Assembly (NCBI RefSeq): GCF_000383975.1
Contig: NZ_KB913017.1
Location: forward strand, 441,133-505,132
Source of the DNA: Natronorubrum tibetense GA33
GTDB taxonomy: Archaea > Halobacteriota > Halobacteria > Halobacteriales > Natrialbaceae
Reading direction: 5' to 3'
DNA length: 64,000 bases
The translations under genes were made by a program, and so were the position numbers. The notes under the pieces are model-generated. The model was not told where the DNA came from. It did not search any database and worked only from the letters and a program-made list of their open reading frames with translations. How positions within the stretch are numbered: the first letter of the stretch is position 1; each line of letters opens with the position of its first letter. Positions 26,951 to 35,141 of this stretch are shown in pieces.

Positions 26951-28183
26951 ATGACACCGACTCACTCGAGCGACGATCGGCGGGACTCGACCGTCCGATT
27001 CGAGTACGATCCGGCGACGATCCGGTTCGGCACCGGTTGTGCCGCGGAACTCGAGAGCGAACTCGAGACGCAGGGACTCGAGCGCGCGCTGCTCGTCTGT
27101 GGCTCAACCGTCGGGAGCACGCCCAACGTCATCGATCCCGTTACGGAGGGCCTCGGCGGCCGACTCGCCGGTGTGTTCGACGAGACGACGCCGAAGAAGC
27201 GCCTGCAGACAGCCCTCGAGGGCCGGGACCGACTCGAGGACGCGGACGCCGACGTCCTCGTGAGTCTCGGTGGTGGCAGCAGTCTCGACGTCGCGAAGGC
27301 AATTAGCGTCCTCGCGGCGACCGACTTCGGTCCGGCGGCCGCCGGCCGGAAGTTCGCCGAAACCGGCACGCTTCCGGTCCCGGACGACGGACTGGTTCCG
27401 ATCGTCGCGATTCCGACGACTCTCGCCGGGGCCGACCTCTCGATGTCCGCGGGGCTCACCGCCGGGCCCGACTCCGGACTGGTCGACGAAGAGATCAGCG
27501 GCGGACTCTCGGCGACGGGGTTGATGCCCACCGCGGCGGTCTACGATCCGGAACTGGTCGCGACGACTCCCGACTCGATCCTTGCAGGTTCCGCGATGAA
27601 CGGGTTCGACAAGGGGATCGAGGCTATCTATGCGGCCGACGCGACGCCGGTGACCGACGCGACGGCCAGACACGGCCTCGAGCAACTCGAGGACGGCCTC
27701 CGGGGGTTCGGCGACGGCGACCGCGATATCGACACGTTCGAGACGATCCTCGAGGGCATCGTGCTCGTCCAGTACGGCATCTCGCGACCCAGCGGGTCGA
27801 TACTCTCGATCGTTCACGCCTTCGGTCACGGCCTGACCCACACCTACGACGTCCAGCAGGGGGCTGCCCACGCCGTCGTCGTCTCGTACGTCCTCGACTA
27901 TCTCTTCGAGCAGGAGGGAGTCGACGCGCGGGAGGAAATGCTTGCGAACGCGCTTGGCGTCGACAACGCCGCGGATCACGGCGCTGCGATCGTCGAGGCG
28001 GTCACCGAGATCCGAGACGGACTCGACCTTCCCTCGCGGCTTCGTGACGTCGACGGTCCCGAGCCCGACGAGTTCACCGCGGTCGCCGAGTACGTGCTGT
28101 CCGACTGGCTCATGGAGAACGTGCCGCCGGGGTTGGATCCGTCGGTCGAGGATATCGAGGAGATACTCGAACAAGCGTGGTAG
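26951..28183 (+). CDS. iron-containing alcohol dehydrogenase family enzyme
   Basis: 410 aa. Nucleotide-binding loop VLVSLGGGSSLDVAKAISVL (about residues 97-116) and metal-site region SAMNGFDKGIEAIYA; HAFGHGLTHTYDVQQGAAHA carries the two metal-binding His. Reduces or oxidises alcohols/aldehydes with NAD(P). ATG at 26951 is used because the family begins with the YDPATIRFGTGCAAELE strand. Start context follows a promoter-containing spacer shared with the divergent Tat protein. Confidence 0.9.
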   Translation: MTPTHSSDDRRDSTVRFEYDPATIRFGTGCAAELESELETQGLERALLVCGSTVGSTPNVIDPVTEGLGGRLAGVFDETTPKKRLQTALEGRDRLEDADADVLVSLGGGSSLDVAKAISVLAATDFGPAAAGRKFAETGTLPVPDDGLVPIVAIPTTLAGADLSMSAGLTAGPDSGLVDEEISGGLSATGLMPTAAVYDPELVATTPDSILAGSAMNGFDKGIEAIYAADATPVTDATARHGLEQLEDGLRGFGDGDRDIDTFETILEGIVLVQYGISRPSGSILSIVHAFGHGLTHTYDVQQGAAHAVVVSYVLDYLFEQEGVDAREEMLANALGVDNAADHGAAIVEAVTEIRDGLDLPSRLRDVDGPEPDEFTAVAEYVLSDWLMENVPPGLDPSVEDIEEILEQAW

Positions 28184-28236
28184 GCGCTTGGCGGCGCGTG
28201 GAGGCGCGTGGCGGGAGTTTACCGACGTTTCGCCGG

Positions 28237-28704
28237 TCAGCGATTCGACGGCGTCGATTCCACAGACTGCGGCGGACTGACGCCGCGGCGTGGTGGCTGG
28301 AGTCCGTCCTGCATCGGGGAGAGCAGCCACGCGAGGTAAATCGCGAGAACCGTACCGATCGCCGCCAGAACGAACAACACCGTCGGAACGGCGAGGTCGA
28401 CGATCTCGAGAAGCGAGAGTCCGAGGCCACCGCTGAGAAGCGATCCCAGCACGAAGTTCCGCAGCCCATCGGGGATGAGTGCACAGAGCCGCTGGCGCCA
28501 GTACACCGCATAGCAGAATCCACAGACGGTTCCGAGGAGCACGGCGCCGGGGCTCTCGAAGGCGTTCGGGAGCCCCGTTTGACGCGTGACAGCGAAGCAA
28601 AATATCGGCAGGCCGAGCACGAGAGCGACGAGTTCGCCGCGGCGACCGTTCGGGGTCGTCCACCCACCGTCATCGCGGAACCACTCGAGGAGGAAGACGG
28701 CCAT
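28237..28704 (-). CDS. small integral membrane protein
   Basis: 155 aa with about four transmembrane helices (for instance ELVALVLGLPIFCFAVT, GAVLLGTVCGFCYAVYW and IVDLAVPTVLFVLAAIGTVL), ending in a Pro/Ser-rich tail. Another ATG at 28731 is in frame; I choose 28704 because a TATA-like tract at about 28733-28745 would start transcription near 28712. Family unknown to me. Confidence 0.6.
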   Translation of the reverse strand: MAVFLLEWFRDDGGWTTPNGRRGELVALVLGLPIFCFAVTRQTGLPNAFESPGAVLLGTVCGFCYAVYWRQRLCALIPDGLRNFVLGSLLSGGLGLSLLEIVDLAVPTVLFVLAAIGTVLAIYLAWLLSPMQDGLQPPRRGVSPPQSVESTPSNR

Positions 28705-28779
28705 TGCTATCGGGTTGGACGTGTTGATCAATAATTATGTCGGTAGGATCGACTGCGACCCGCTGTTCACCGATGCGAC

Positions 28780-29526
28780 TTATTGCTTGCCGACCTCGTC
28801 GACGTACGAGGGACGTTCGGCGTACGCGATCGGATCCCGAACGCCGATGGTCTGGAACGCCTGCAGCCGGAACGCACACGAGTCACAGGTTCCGCAGGCG
28901 GGTTCGTTCTCGCGATAACAACTCCAGGTGTGTTCGTAGGGGACCTCGAGAGCGACCCCTCGCTCGGCGATATCCGTCTTCGAGTCCTCGACGAACGGGG
29001 CCTCGATCAAGATTTCGGTCTCGGGTTTCGTTCCGATGTCGACGACCCGCTCGAAGGCCTCGAAGAACTCGGGCCGACAGTCCGGATATCCGGCGAAATC
29101 CTCGCTGTGGGCGCCGATGAAGACGGCTCCGCAATCGTTAGCTTCGGCGTAGGAGACCGCCATCGAGAGCAGGTTTGCGTTCCGGAAAGGGACGTACGAC
29201 GAAGGGATCTCGTCGCTATCCATATCCGCGTCCGTGACGGCCATTTCGTCGTCTGTGAGACTCGAGGCCCCGATCTCGGCGAGGTGGCCCGTCTCGATCC
29301 GCAGAAAATCCTCCGCGTCGAGTTCGTCGGCGAGTCGGCGGGCACACTCGAGTTCGCGATCCTCCGTCCGCTGGCCGTAGGAGGTGTGCAGGGCGTAGAT
29401 TTCGTACCCCCGGTTGCGGGCCTCGTAGGCCGCGGTGGCGCTGTCCATCCCGCCGGAGAGGAGGACGACGGCGCGTTTCGAAGTCGATTCGTCGGTCACA
29501 GTGTCGGTGTCAGTGATATCAGTCAT
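28780..29526 (-). CDS. queC: 7-cyano-7-deazaguanine synthase
   Basis: 248 aa. PP-loop VVLLSGGMDSATAAYEARNR near residue 20; zinc Cys cluster SCYRENEPACGTCDSCAFR near the C-terminus. Makes preQ0 from 7-carboxy-7-deazaguanine; in archaea preQ0 is placed at tRNA position 15 by TgtA and becomes archaeosine. Third gene of a queD-queE-queC operon running leftwards. Confidence 0.96.
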   Translation of the reverse strand: MTDITDTDTVTDESTSKRAVVLLSGGMDSATAAYEARNRGYEIYALHTSYGQRTEDRELECARRLADELDAEDFLRIETGHLAEIGASSLTDDEMAVTDADMDSDEIPSSYVPFRNANLLSMAVSYAEANDCGAVFIGAHSEDFAGYPDCRPEFFEAFERVVDIGTKPETEILIEAPFVEDSKTDIAERGVALEVPYEHTWSCYRENEPACGTCDSCAFRLQAFQTIGVRDPIAYAERPSYVDEVGKQ

Positions 29527-29532
29527 TGCGAA

Positions 29533-30378
29533 TCACGTCTCGGGGGCGTCGTTCCAGAGGTCGACGTGGAGTCGTGGCGTGTACCGGAAGCCGTAGTCCA
29601 TCGCCAGCTGGGCGACTTCAGCGCGGGTCTCCTCGAGTCGCTCTCGCGTCGCGCCCTCGGGCATCAGGAGGACGTCGTCGCCCCGGATCGGAACGGCCGC
29701 CGCGTCTCGGAGGTCGGCGAGCAACTCGAGGATCTCGGGCATATCCTCCTCATCGGTGACGACGAATTTCAGCTGGAAGTCGTAGCTCTCGATGAGGTCG
29801 GTGAGCGCCTCGAGATCGATCCGATCGTTCTCGTGGCGTTCCGCCCACTCTCCTCCACCCTGATTCGCGGCTCCCGTCGGTCGCCGCTCATCGCTCCGAG
29901 ATTCCTCCGGAATCTCGCTCCTTGGATCGCGTTCGGGCGTCGGCGTGCTGCTCTCGAGTTTCGGACTGATCGAGGCGAGATCGATCGGCGCGTCGCGGAA
30001 GATCGTCCCGTTGGTCTCGACGGTAGTGTGATAGCCACGTTCCTCGAGCGCCTCGAGCAGGTCGACACAGGTCTCGTGGATCATCGGCTCGCCCCCCGTG
30101 AGGACGACGTGCTCCGCTCGGTCGTAGGACTCGATCTCCGCTACGATCGCCTCGAGATCCAGCCAGGCGTGGGTCGGCTCCCAGGAGGTATGATAGGAGT
30201 CACAGAACCAACAGCGGAGGTTACAGCCGCTCGTACGGACGAACACCGACGGAACGCCGGCGAGCGTCCCCTCCCCTTGCAGAGAGTAGAACAGTTCGTT
30301 GATCGGGAGCCCGTCAGTCACGTCCTCGCCGTCGGCCGTAGTACCGACCTCCCGATCGACCGAGTCTGAGACCGGCAT
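29533..30378 (-). CDS. queE: 7-carboxy-7-deazaguanine synthase (radical SAM)
   Basis: 281 aa. RTSGCNLRCWFCDSYHTSW contains the radical-SAM CxxxCxxC; INELFYSLQGEGTLAGVPS precedes it. Converts carboxy-tetrahydropterin to CDG. A low-complexity insertion of about 35 residues (TPTPERDPRSEIPEESR...) interrupts the domain near residue 150. ATG at 30378, one base after the queD stop, is a better start than the ATG at 30396. Confidence 0.94.
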   Translation of the reverse strand: MPVSDSVDREVGTTADGEDVTDGLPINELFYSLQGEGTLAGVPSVFVRTSGCNLRCWFCDSYHTSWEPTHAWLDLEAIVAEIESYDRAEHVVLTGGEPMIHETCVDLLEALEERGYHTTVETNGTIFRDAPIDLASISPKLESSTPTPERDPRSEIPEESRSDERRPTGAANQGGGEWAERHENDRIDLEALTDLIESYDFQLKFVVTDEEDMPEILELLADLRDAAAVPIRGDDVLLMPEGATRERLEETRAEVAQLAMDYGFRYTPRLHVDLWNDAPET

Positions 30379-30379
30379 C

Positions 30380-30868
30380 TCAGAACCGACTCCCACCGCA
30401 GAGCTCGCTCGTTTCGTTGACCTGCACGGCGATTTCGGTGACGTTCTCGGGCAGCGCCGCCTCGAGCTTTCGCTCCAGGATGACGCTCATCACCTCCGCC
30501 GTCGGCGGGTGCTCGAGGACGATCATCCCGTCGTCGTCACCGGCTGCTTCGAAGGCCTCGACGAGGGGATCGCCCCTCTCGAGGAGGAACATGTGATCCC
30601 ACTCGTCGATCACGTCGGTAATATCGCCTTTGTCGGCGACCCAGCCTTCCTCGGTCAGTTCGCCGGCGACGGTGACGGCGACCTCGTAGTTGTGGCCGTG
30701 GGGGCGTGAACACTTGCCGTCGTGATGAAGAATCCGGTGCCCGGCGCTGATTCTGATCGGTCGGTCCCGTCCGACGTGGAGGACGCGCTCGGTCCCGGTA
30801 ATCGCGTCCTCATCGCTTTCGGCACCGATTTCGTCCCGTCGATCGGGAGTCGTTGCTCTTCCAATCAT
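30380..30868 (-). CDS. queD: 6-carboxytetrahydropterin synthase
   Basis: 162 aa. Zinc ligands are in HRILHHDGKC and PHGHNYEVAV. First enzyme of the preQ0 set, acting on 7,8-dihydroneopterin triphosphate. The N-terminal 30 residues (DRRDEIGAESDEDAITGTER) are an acidic extension beyond the usual enzyme. One base separates it from queE. Confidence 0.93.
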   Translation of the reverse strand: MIGRATTPDRRDEIGAESDEDAITGTERVLHVGRDRPIRISAGHRILHHDGKCSRPHGHNYEVAVTVAGELTEEGWVADKGDITDVIDEWDHMFLLERGDPLVEAFEAAGDDDGMIVLEHPPTAEVMSVILERKLEAALPENVTEIAVQVNETSELCGGSRF

Positions 30869-31122
30869 ATCTGGGTATTCTCATAGGAGTACTTAACTAT
30901 GATCCACTCGACGCGCTATCACACGAACTGGCACGGGCGGGGCTCGAGCGACGTGACGCGATCGCTAGCGAGAAGACTCGAAACGGCTCAAAAATGTCGA
31001 TATACCTGCGAAACCGCGGTCAGAAACGGCGAGCGCGGCGCAGCCGACCGCTTTCGACTCTGCCCGCCCTCACCACCACCTTCCACCGTGTAATGTGCCG
31101 ACTGCGATCGTTTGCGAGGGGT

Positions 31123-31479
31123 TCAGTCCTTGAGCTGGTCCTGAAGCCTGTTTTTGGCTTCGGTTCGGCGTTTCCGAGAGAACTGCGGGCGCTCGTCGGA
31201 AAAGTCGACCTCGATTTCGTCGAGCGTCCGCCGATAGATGTTCGTCCGCCGACCCTCTTCGGAAAGCTGTCGGCCTTCGCAGGTCAACAGTCCGGCGTCG
31301 ACGAGTTCTTCGATCCGACGGTAACACGTCGCGATCGGAATCTCGATATCGTTACTCAGTGCCTGTGCCGATTTCGGTGTGCCTGCAGCACAGAGGATCT
31401 CTGCGCTGTATTTGTTCCCGAGTGCTGAAAGGACCGCAGTCGAGTCCGCTTCGGGTCGTTCCCTCCGACTATGAGACAT
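31123..31479 (-). CDS. winged-helix regulator, ArsR/MarR-like
   Basis: 118 aa. VLSALGNKYSAEILCAAGTP, then KSAQALSNDIEIPIATCYRR, then IEELVDAGLLTCEGRQ: helix-turn-helix with wing. The C-terminal part (RTNIYRRTLDEIEVDFS) is charged. A perfect 15-bp palindrome at 31502-31516 sits 22 bp upstream, suggesting autoregulation. Target otherwise unknown. Confidence 0.82.
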   Translation of the reverse strand: MSHSRRERPEADSTAVLSALGNKYSAEILCAAGTPKSAQALSNDIEIPIATCYRRIEELVDAGLLTCEGRQLSEEGRRTNIYRRTLDEIEVDFSDERPQFSRKRRTEAKNRLQDQLKD

Positions 31480-31501
31480 CGTTCACTGTGTACTGAATTA
31501 T

Positions 31502-31516
31502 CAAGATTTAATCTTG
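31502..31516. promoter_or_regulatory. palindromic operator candidate
   Basis: caagatt-t-aatcttg, perfect 7+1+7 inverted repeat between the regulator start (31479) and the divergent CinA-like gene. The position and symmetry fit a winged-helix dimer site; binding is inferred. Confidence 0.5.
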
Positions 31517-31668
31517 TGGTTGTTCCGGGACCGGCTTTATAAGCTCGAGCGACAACCACCGAAAAGTGTCTCCTTCTGACATGAAGATAGTGCTCGCCAG
31601 CGAAACGACGATCACGGGAGAACCGTCGCCTCGATACTCGTTTTAACCCACGGCCCGAACGAGGAGTC

Positions 31669-32355
31669 ATGAACGTCGCGGTCGTCACCGTTGGAGACGA
31701 ACTACTCGCCGGGCGGACGATGAACACCAACGCCACCTGGCTCTGTGACCGACTTAGCGACAGTGGCGTCTCAGTCGAACGCGTCACCACCATCCCCGAC
31801 CGAATCAGCGACATCGCTCGCGTCGTCAACGAATACCGGGCCGAGTACGACGCCGTGATCGTCACCGGCGGCCTCGGACCGACGCACGACGACGTCACCA
31901 TGGCGGGCGTCGCCGCCGCCGTTGGCCGTTCGCTCGAGGAACACGAGGGCGCACTCGCCTGGCTCGAAGACGACGGCTACTCGCGTGCGGACCTGACCGA
32001 AGGGACCGCCGACCTGCCGAAGGGGGCACGCGCGCTGCACAACGAGACCGGGGTCGCACCCGGAGCCGTCCTCGAGGGTATCTACGTGCTCCCGGGCGTC
32101 CCCTCGGAGATGAAAGCGATGTTCGAGTCGATCGAAGCCGAGTTTTCAGGGACCGCGACGTACCGCAAGGAGGTCGTCGCCGACGAACCGGAGAGCGCCC
32201 TACTCGACCGAATCGCGGAAGTCCGAGAACGGTTCGACGTCACGGTCGGCAGCTACCCGGGTGAATCGGTTCGACTCTCGCTCACGGGGACTGACGAAGC
32301 GACCGTCGCGACGGCCGCGGCGTGGCTGCGCGAGCGCGTCGAAAGTCCGAACTAA
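31669..32355 (+). CDS. molybdopterin-binding (CinA/MoaB-like) domain protein
   Basis: 228 aa. MNVAVVTVGDELLAGRTMNT start and VIVTGGLGPTHDDVTMAGVA (about residues 62-81) are the MoCF/CinA N-domain signatures; LHNETGVAPGAVLEGIYVLP, then GVPSEMKAMFESIEAEF follow. Stand-alone CinA N-domain homologues are annotated as competence/damage-inducible protein A, or NMN/ADP-ribose pyrophosphatase relatives. No CinA deamidase domain is present. Confidence 0.88.
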   Translation: MNVAVVTVGDELLAGRTMNTNATWLCDRLSDSGVSVERVTTIPDRISDIARVVNEYRAEYDAVIVTGGLGPTHDDVTMAGVAAAVGRSLEEHEGALAWLEDDGYSRADLTEGTADLPKGARALHNETGVAPGAVLEGIYVLPGVPSEMKAMFESIEAEFSGTATYRKEVVADEPESALLDRIAEVRERFDVTVGSYPGESVRLSLTGTDEATVATAAAWLRERVESPN

Positions 32356-32392
32356 GGGTGAAAGCGTCGGACGACGCTCTCGGCTGTATCGA

Positions 32393-32518
32393 TTATCGGT
32401 ACAGGTAGGCGAGCCAGCCGATCGTCACGAGCAGACTCAGCGCCAGGACCCCCCAGCCGGCGATCTCCATCGGCAGTTCCGTCTCCGCCTCGAGCACGGC
32501 GAACGCGAGTTGGTTCAT
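32393..32518 (-). CDS. 41-residue single-span membrane protein
   Basis: MNQLAFAVLEAETELPMEIA, then GWGVLALSLLVTIGWLAYLY: acidic short N-terminus and one transmembrane helix ending at the C-terminus. Convergent with the CinA-like gene. Small, but the coding frame is clean and codon use matches its neighbours. Function unknown. Confidence 0.6.
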   Translation of the reverse strand: MNQLAFAVLEAETELPMEIAGWGVLALSLLVTIGWLAYLYR

Positions 32519-32674
32519 GTTCGGCGGTGTGTTCCCATCCCTCTTAATCTTTCAGAATCCAGACCAGGCCGCTTCTTCATATCGTTTTTATGATGGTTGG
32601 GACCCGCCGATTTCTTCGAGTCCGTGCGCCAAAAATACCACACGGCTTTTAGATCGGCTCCCCCTAGGTTCGAT

Positions 32675-33844
32675 ATGGAGTCTCTCGGTGTCGTTGTCAA
32701 CCCGATCGCGGGGATGGGCGGTCGGGTCGGATTGAAGGGAACCGACGGCAAACTCGAGGAGGCGCGACGCCGCGGGGCCGAGCCGCGTGCACCCGATCGG
32801 GCGCGAGAAGCTCTCGAAGCGCTTCACCGGCGCACACCCGAGCTAACCGTCTACACGGCCGCGAACGTGATGGGCGAGCGTGCAGTGCAGGACGCTGGTT
32901 ACGAACCCGTAGTGGTCTACGATCTGGCAACCCCGGCGGAGTCGAAGACGGCAGCGGAGCCGGCGACTGCAGAAGAGTCGAAGACGAATCCGGCGACTGC
33001 AAAAGAGTCGAGGACGACTCCGGAAACTGCCGAGACGACCGCGGCGGACACGCGAGCAGCGGTCGAGGCCTTCCTCGAGCACGACGTCGACCTCGTCCTC
33101 TTCGTCGGCGGCGACGGGACGGCCGTCGACGTCGCCCAGGTACTCGAAAAAGCGAGCGACGACGCGACCCCGATGCTCGGCGTCCCGGCCGGCGTCAAGA
33201 TCTACTCCTCGGTGTTTGCGGTGACGCCCGCCGACGCGGGCCGGATCGTTGCGGAGTTCGACCGCGTCGCCGACCGCGAGGTCAACGATATCGACGAGGA
33301 GGCCTACCGCGAGGGAGAGGTCCGGACGGAACTCAGAGCCGTCGTCCCGGTTCCCGTCGCGTCCGACGTCCAGTCGAGCAAGCAGGTCTCGAGCGGGAAC
33401 GTCGACTCGCTGGCTGCCGGGTTCGCCCGCGAAATCGACGCGAACCGGACGTACGTTTTCGGTCCTGGCGGCACCGTCGGTGCCATCGAACGCGAGCTTG
33501 GAATCGACACCTCGCCGCTCGGCGTCGACGTCTGGCGCGACGGCGAGTTGCTCGCCCGCGACGCGTCCGAAAGCGAGATCCTCGAGGTGCTCGAGGAACC
33601 GGTGACGATCGTCGTCTCACCGATTGGGGGACAGGGGTTTCTCTTCGGCCGCGGCAATCACCAACTCTCGCCGGCGGTCATCCGGCGCGCCGACGAGATC
33701 GAGGTCGTCGCCTCGGGAACGAAACTGGATGGAATCGACGCACTGCGCGTCGATACCGACGACCGCGACCTCGACGATGAGCTTCGAGGGTGGATTCAGG
33801 TCCGAACGGGCCGGTTTACGACTCGTCTCGTCAAAGTTGTTTAA
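32675..33844 (+). CDS. ATP-NAD kinase-like family protein
   Basis: 389 aa. MESLGVVVNPIAGMGGRVGL is the DGK/NAD-kinase opening; LVLFVGGDGTAVDVAQVLE (about residues 144-162) has the GGDGT motif and GVPAGVKIYSSVFAVTPADA is typical of the AcoX/NAD-kinase-like branch. Residues 88-132 are an extra segment of short repeats (AESKT, PATAEESKT, PATAKESRT, PETAE) not seen in NAD kinases. Substrate uncertain; the archaeal branch may act on NAD or another phosphate acceptor. Confidence 0.82.
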   Translation: MESLGVVVNPIAGMGGRVGLKGTDGKLEEARRRGAEPRAPDRAREALEALHRRTPELTVYTAANVMGERAVQDAGYEPVVVYDLATPAESKTAAEPATAEESKTNPATAKESRTTPETAETTAADTRAAVEAFLEHDVDLVLFVGGDGTAVDVAQVLEKASDDATPMLGVPAGVKIYSSVFAVTPADAGRIVAEFDRVADREVNDIDEEAYREGEVRTELRAVVPVPVASDVQSSKQVSSGNVDSLAAGFAREIDANRTYVFGPGGTVGAIERELGIDTSPLGVDVWRDGELLARDASESEILEVLEEPVTIVVSPIGGQGFLFGRGNHQLSPAVIRRADEIEVVASGTKLDGIDALRVDTDDRDLDDELRGWIQVRTGRFTTRLVKVV

Positions 33845-33893
33845 GGTATGGGCGAGAATCGGCCTCGTAATCAACCATATAATTATCCGACCC

Positions 33894-33906
33894 GGACATA
33901 ATGTCC
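33894..33906. promoter_or_regulatory. palindromic operator candidate upstream of the PhoU/AbrB gene
   Basis: ggacat-a-atgtcc, a perfect 6+1+6 inverted repeat about 9 bp after a TATA-like catataatta (33876-33885), so it overlaps the expected transcription start. The gene begins at 33949 and encodes an AbrB-like domain; autoregulation is an inference. Confidence 0.55.
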
Positions 33907-33948
33907 ATATAGTCAAGATTAAGGTCCGGTCCTTCCTATGGAACACAT

Positions 33949-34980
33949 ATGGAAACGCGGAAAGTGCAACGACTGGGTCCGTCGACGCTTGCCATGACCC
34001 TCCCCGCAGAATGGGCCTCCGAACACGATGTCGAGAAAGGCGACGAAGTCTCCCTGCGAACCAGCGGAAAAGGGACGCTCACCGTCATGCCCGAATCGGC
34101 CAGCTCCGAGGAAACGGAGGCGATCATCCACGCCGACGACTTAGACGCCAACGCCGTCGAACGTGCGATCGTCGCACAGTACGTACTCGGCCGGCGCGTC
34201 ATTCGGATCGACACCGAGGATGGCGCCCTCGAGTCCGATCACATCAACGCCGTCTACCAGGCAGAAACCCAGCTGATGGGGCTCGGCGTCATCGAGGAGA
34301 CCCCCGAGAGCATCTCGATCCGATGTTCGGTCGACCCCGAGGACTTCACGCTCGACAACCTCTTGGAGCGCCTCGAGCGAACCGGACAGACGATGCGCGG
34401 CGAAGGTATCAAGGCCTTAGCCCACGGCAACCCCGATCTGGCCCAGCGCGCGCTCAACCGGGAGCGACAGGCGAACAAGATCTTCGTGCTCCTGCTTCGA
34501 TTGATCTTTACGGCCTACCAGAACCCGAACCTCGCGCGCGCGGTCGGTCTCAACACCGGGTTCCCGCTGATCGGCTACCGGTCGATCGCAAAGAACCTCG
34601 AACTGACAGCCGACAACGGCGAGGACATCGCCGATATCGTCATCGAGACCGAGGGCCACAGCCTCAACGTCGATAGCTCGATCATGCGCGACATCCGCGA
34701 GCTTAACGAGTCGGTCGACGAGATCACATCGCTCGCCGTCGAGGCGGCCGTCGAGCGCGACTACGACAAGTCCAATCAGGTTCGCACGCTGTTCCACGAG
34801 ATCTCCGACCAGGAAAAAGAGATCCTCGCGGAACTGCCCGAGATGGACAACGAGGATCTGCTTCGCATCCGAGAGGTGCTCGTCAGCCTCCAGCAGACCG
34901 CCCAGTATGCGATGCGAAACGCCGAGATTGCGGCGAACCTCGCGCTGAACGAGGAGTCCGAACACACGACGATCAACTGA
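33949..34980 (+). CDS. PhoU-domain phosphate-uptake regulator with N-terminal AbrB/SpoVT domain
   Basis: 343 aa. METRKVQRLGPSTLAMTLPA is a SpoVT/AbrB swapped-hairpin DNA-binding start; residues 130-340 form two PhoU helical bundles with repeats at about 115-215 (LDNLLERLERTGQTM) and 235-335 (DEITSLAVEAAVERDYD). Haloarchaeal PhoU-AbrB proteins are thought to control phosphate transport genes. No pst genes are adjacent here. Confidence 0.88.
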   Translation: METRKVQRLGPSTLAMTLPAEWASEHDVEKGDEVSLRTSGKGTLTVMPESASSEETEAIIHADDLDANAVERAIVAQYVLGRRVIRIDTEDGALESDHINAVYQAETQLMGLGVIEETPESISIRCSVDPEDFTLDNLLERLERTGQTMRGEGIKALAHGNPDLAQRALNRERQANKIFVLLLRLIFTAYQNPNLARAVGLNTGFPLIGYRSIAKNLELTADNGEDIADIVIETEGHSLNVDSSIMRDIRELNESVDEITSLAVEAAVERDYDKSNQVRTLFHEISDQEKEILAELPEMDNEDLLRIREVLVSLQQTAQYAMRNAEIAANLALNEESEHTTIN

Positions 34981-35141
34981 CGAAGTCCCGTTCGGGACGA
35001 CCCGTCGGATCGGCCGTGTCCTCCGGTTTTTCGTTCCGTTGCTCGAGGCGACGAGACGCATCGCCAACGAGTGACGACGAACTGGGACGCAGATATTTCG
35101 ATTCGAAAGGATAATCGGCCCGGCTATCGCAGATACGGCCG

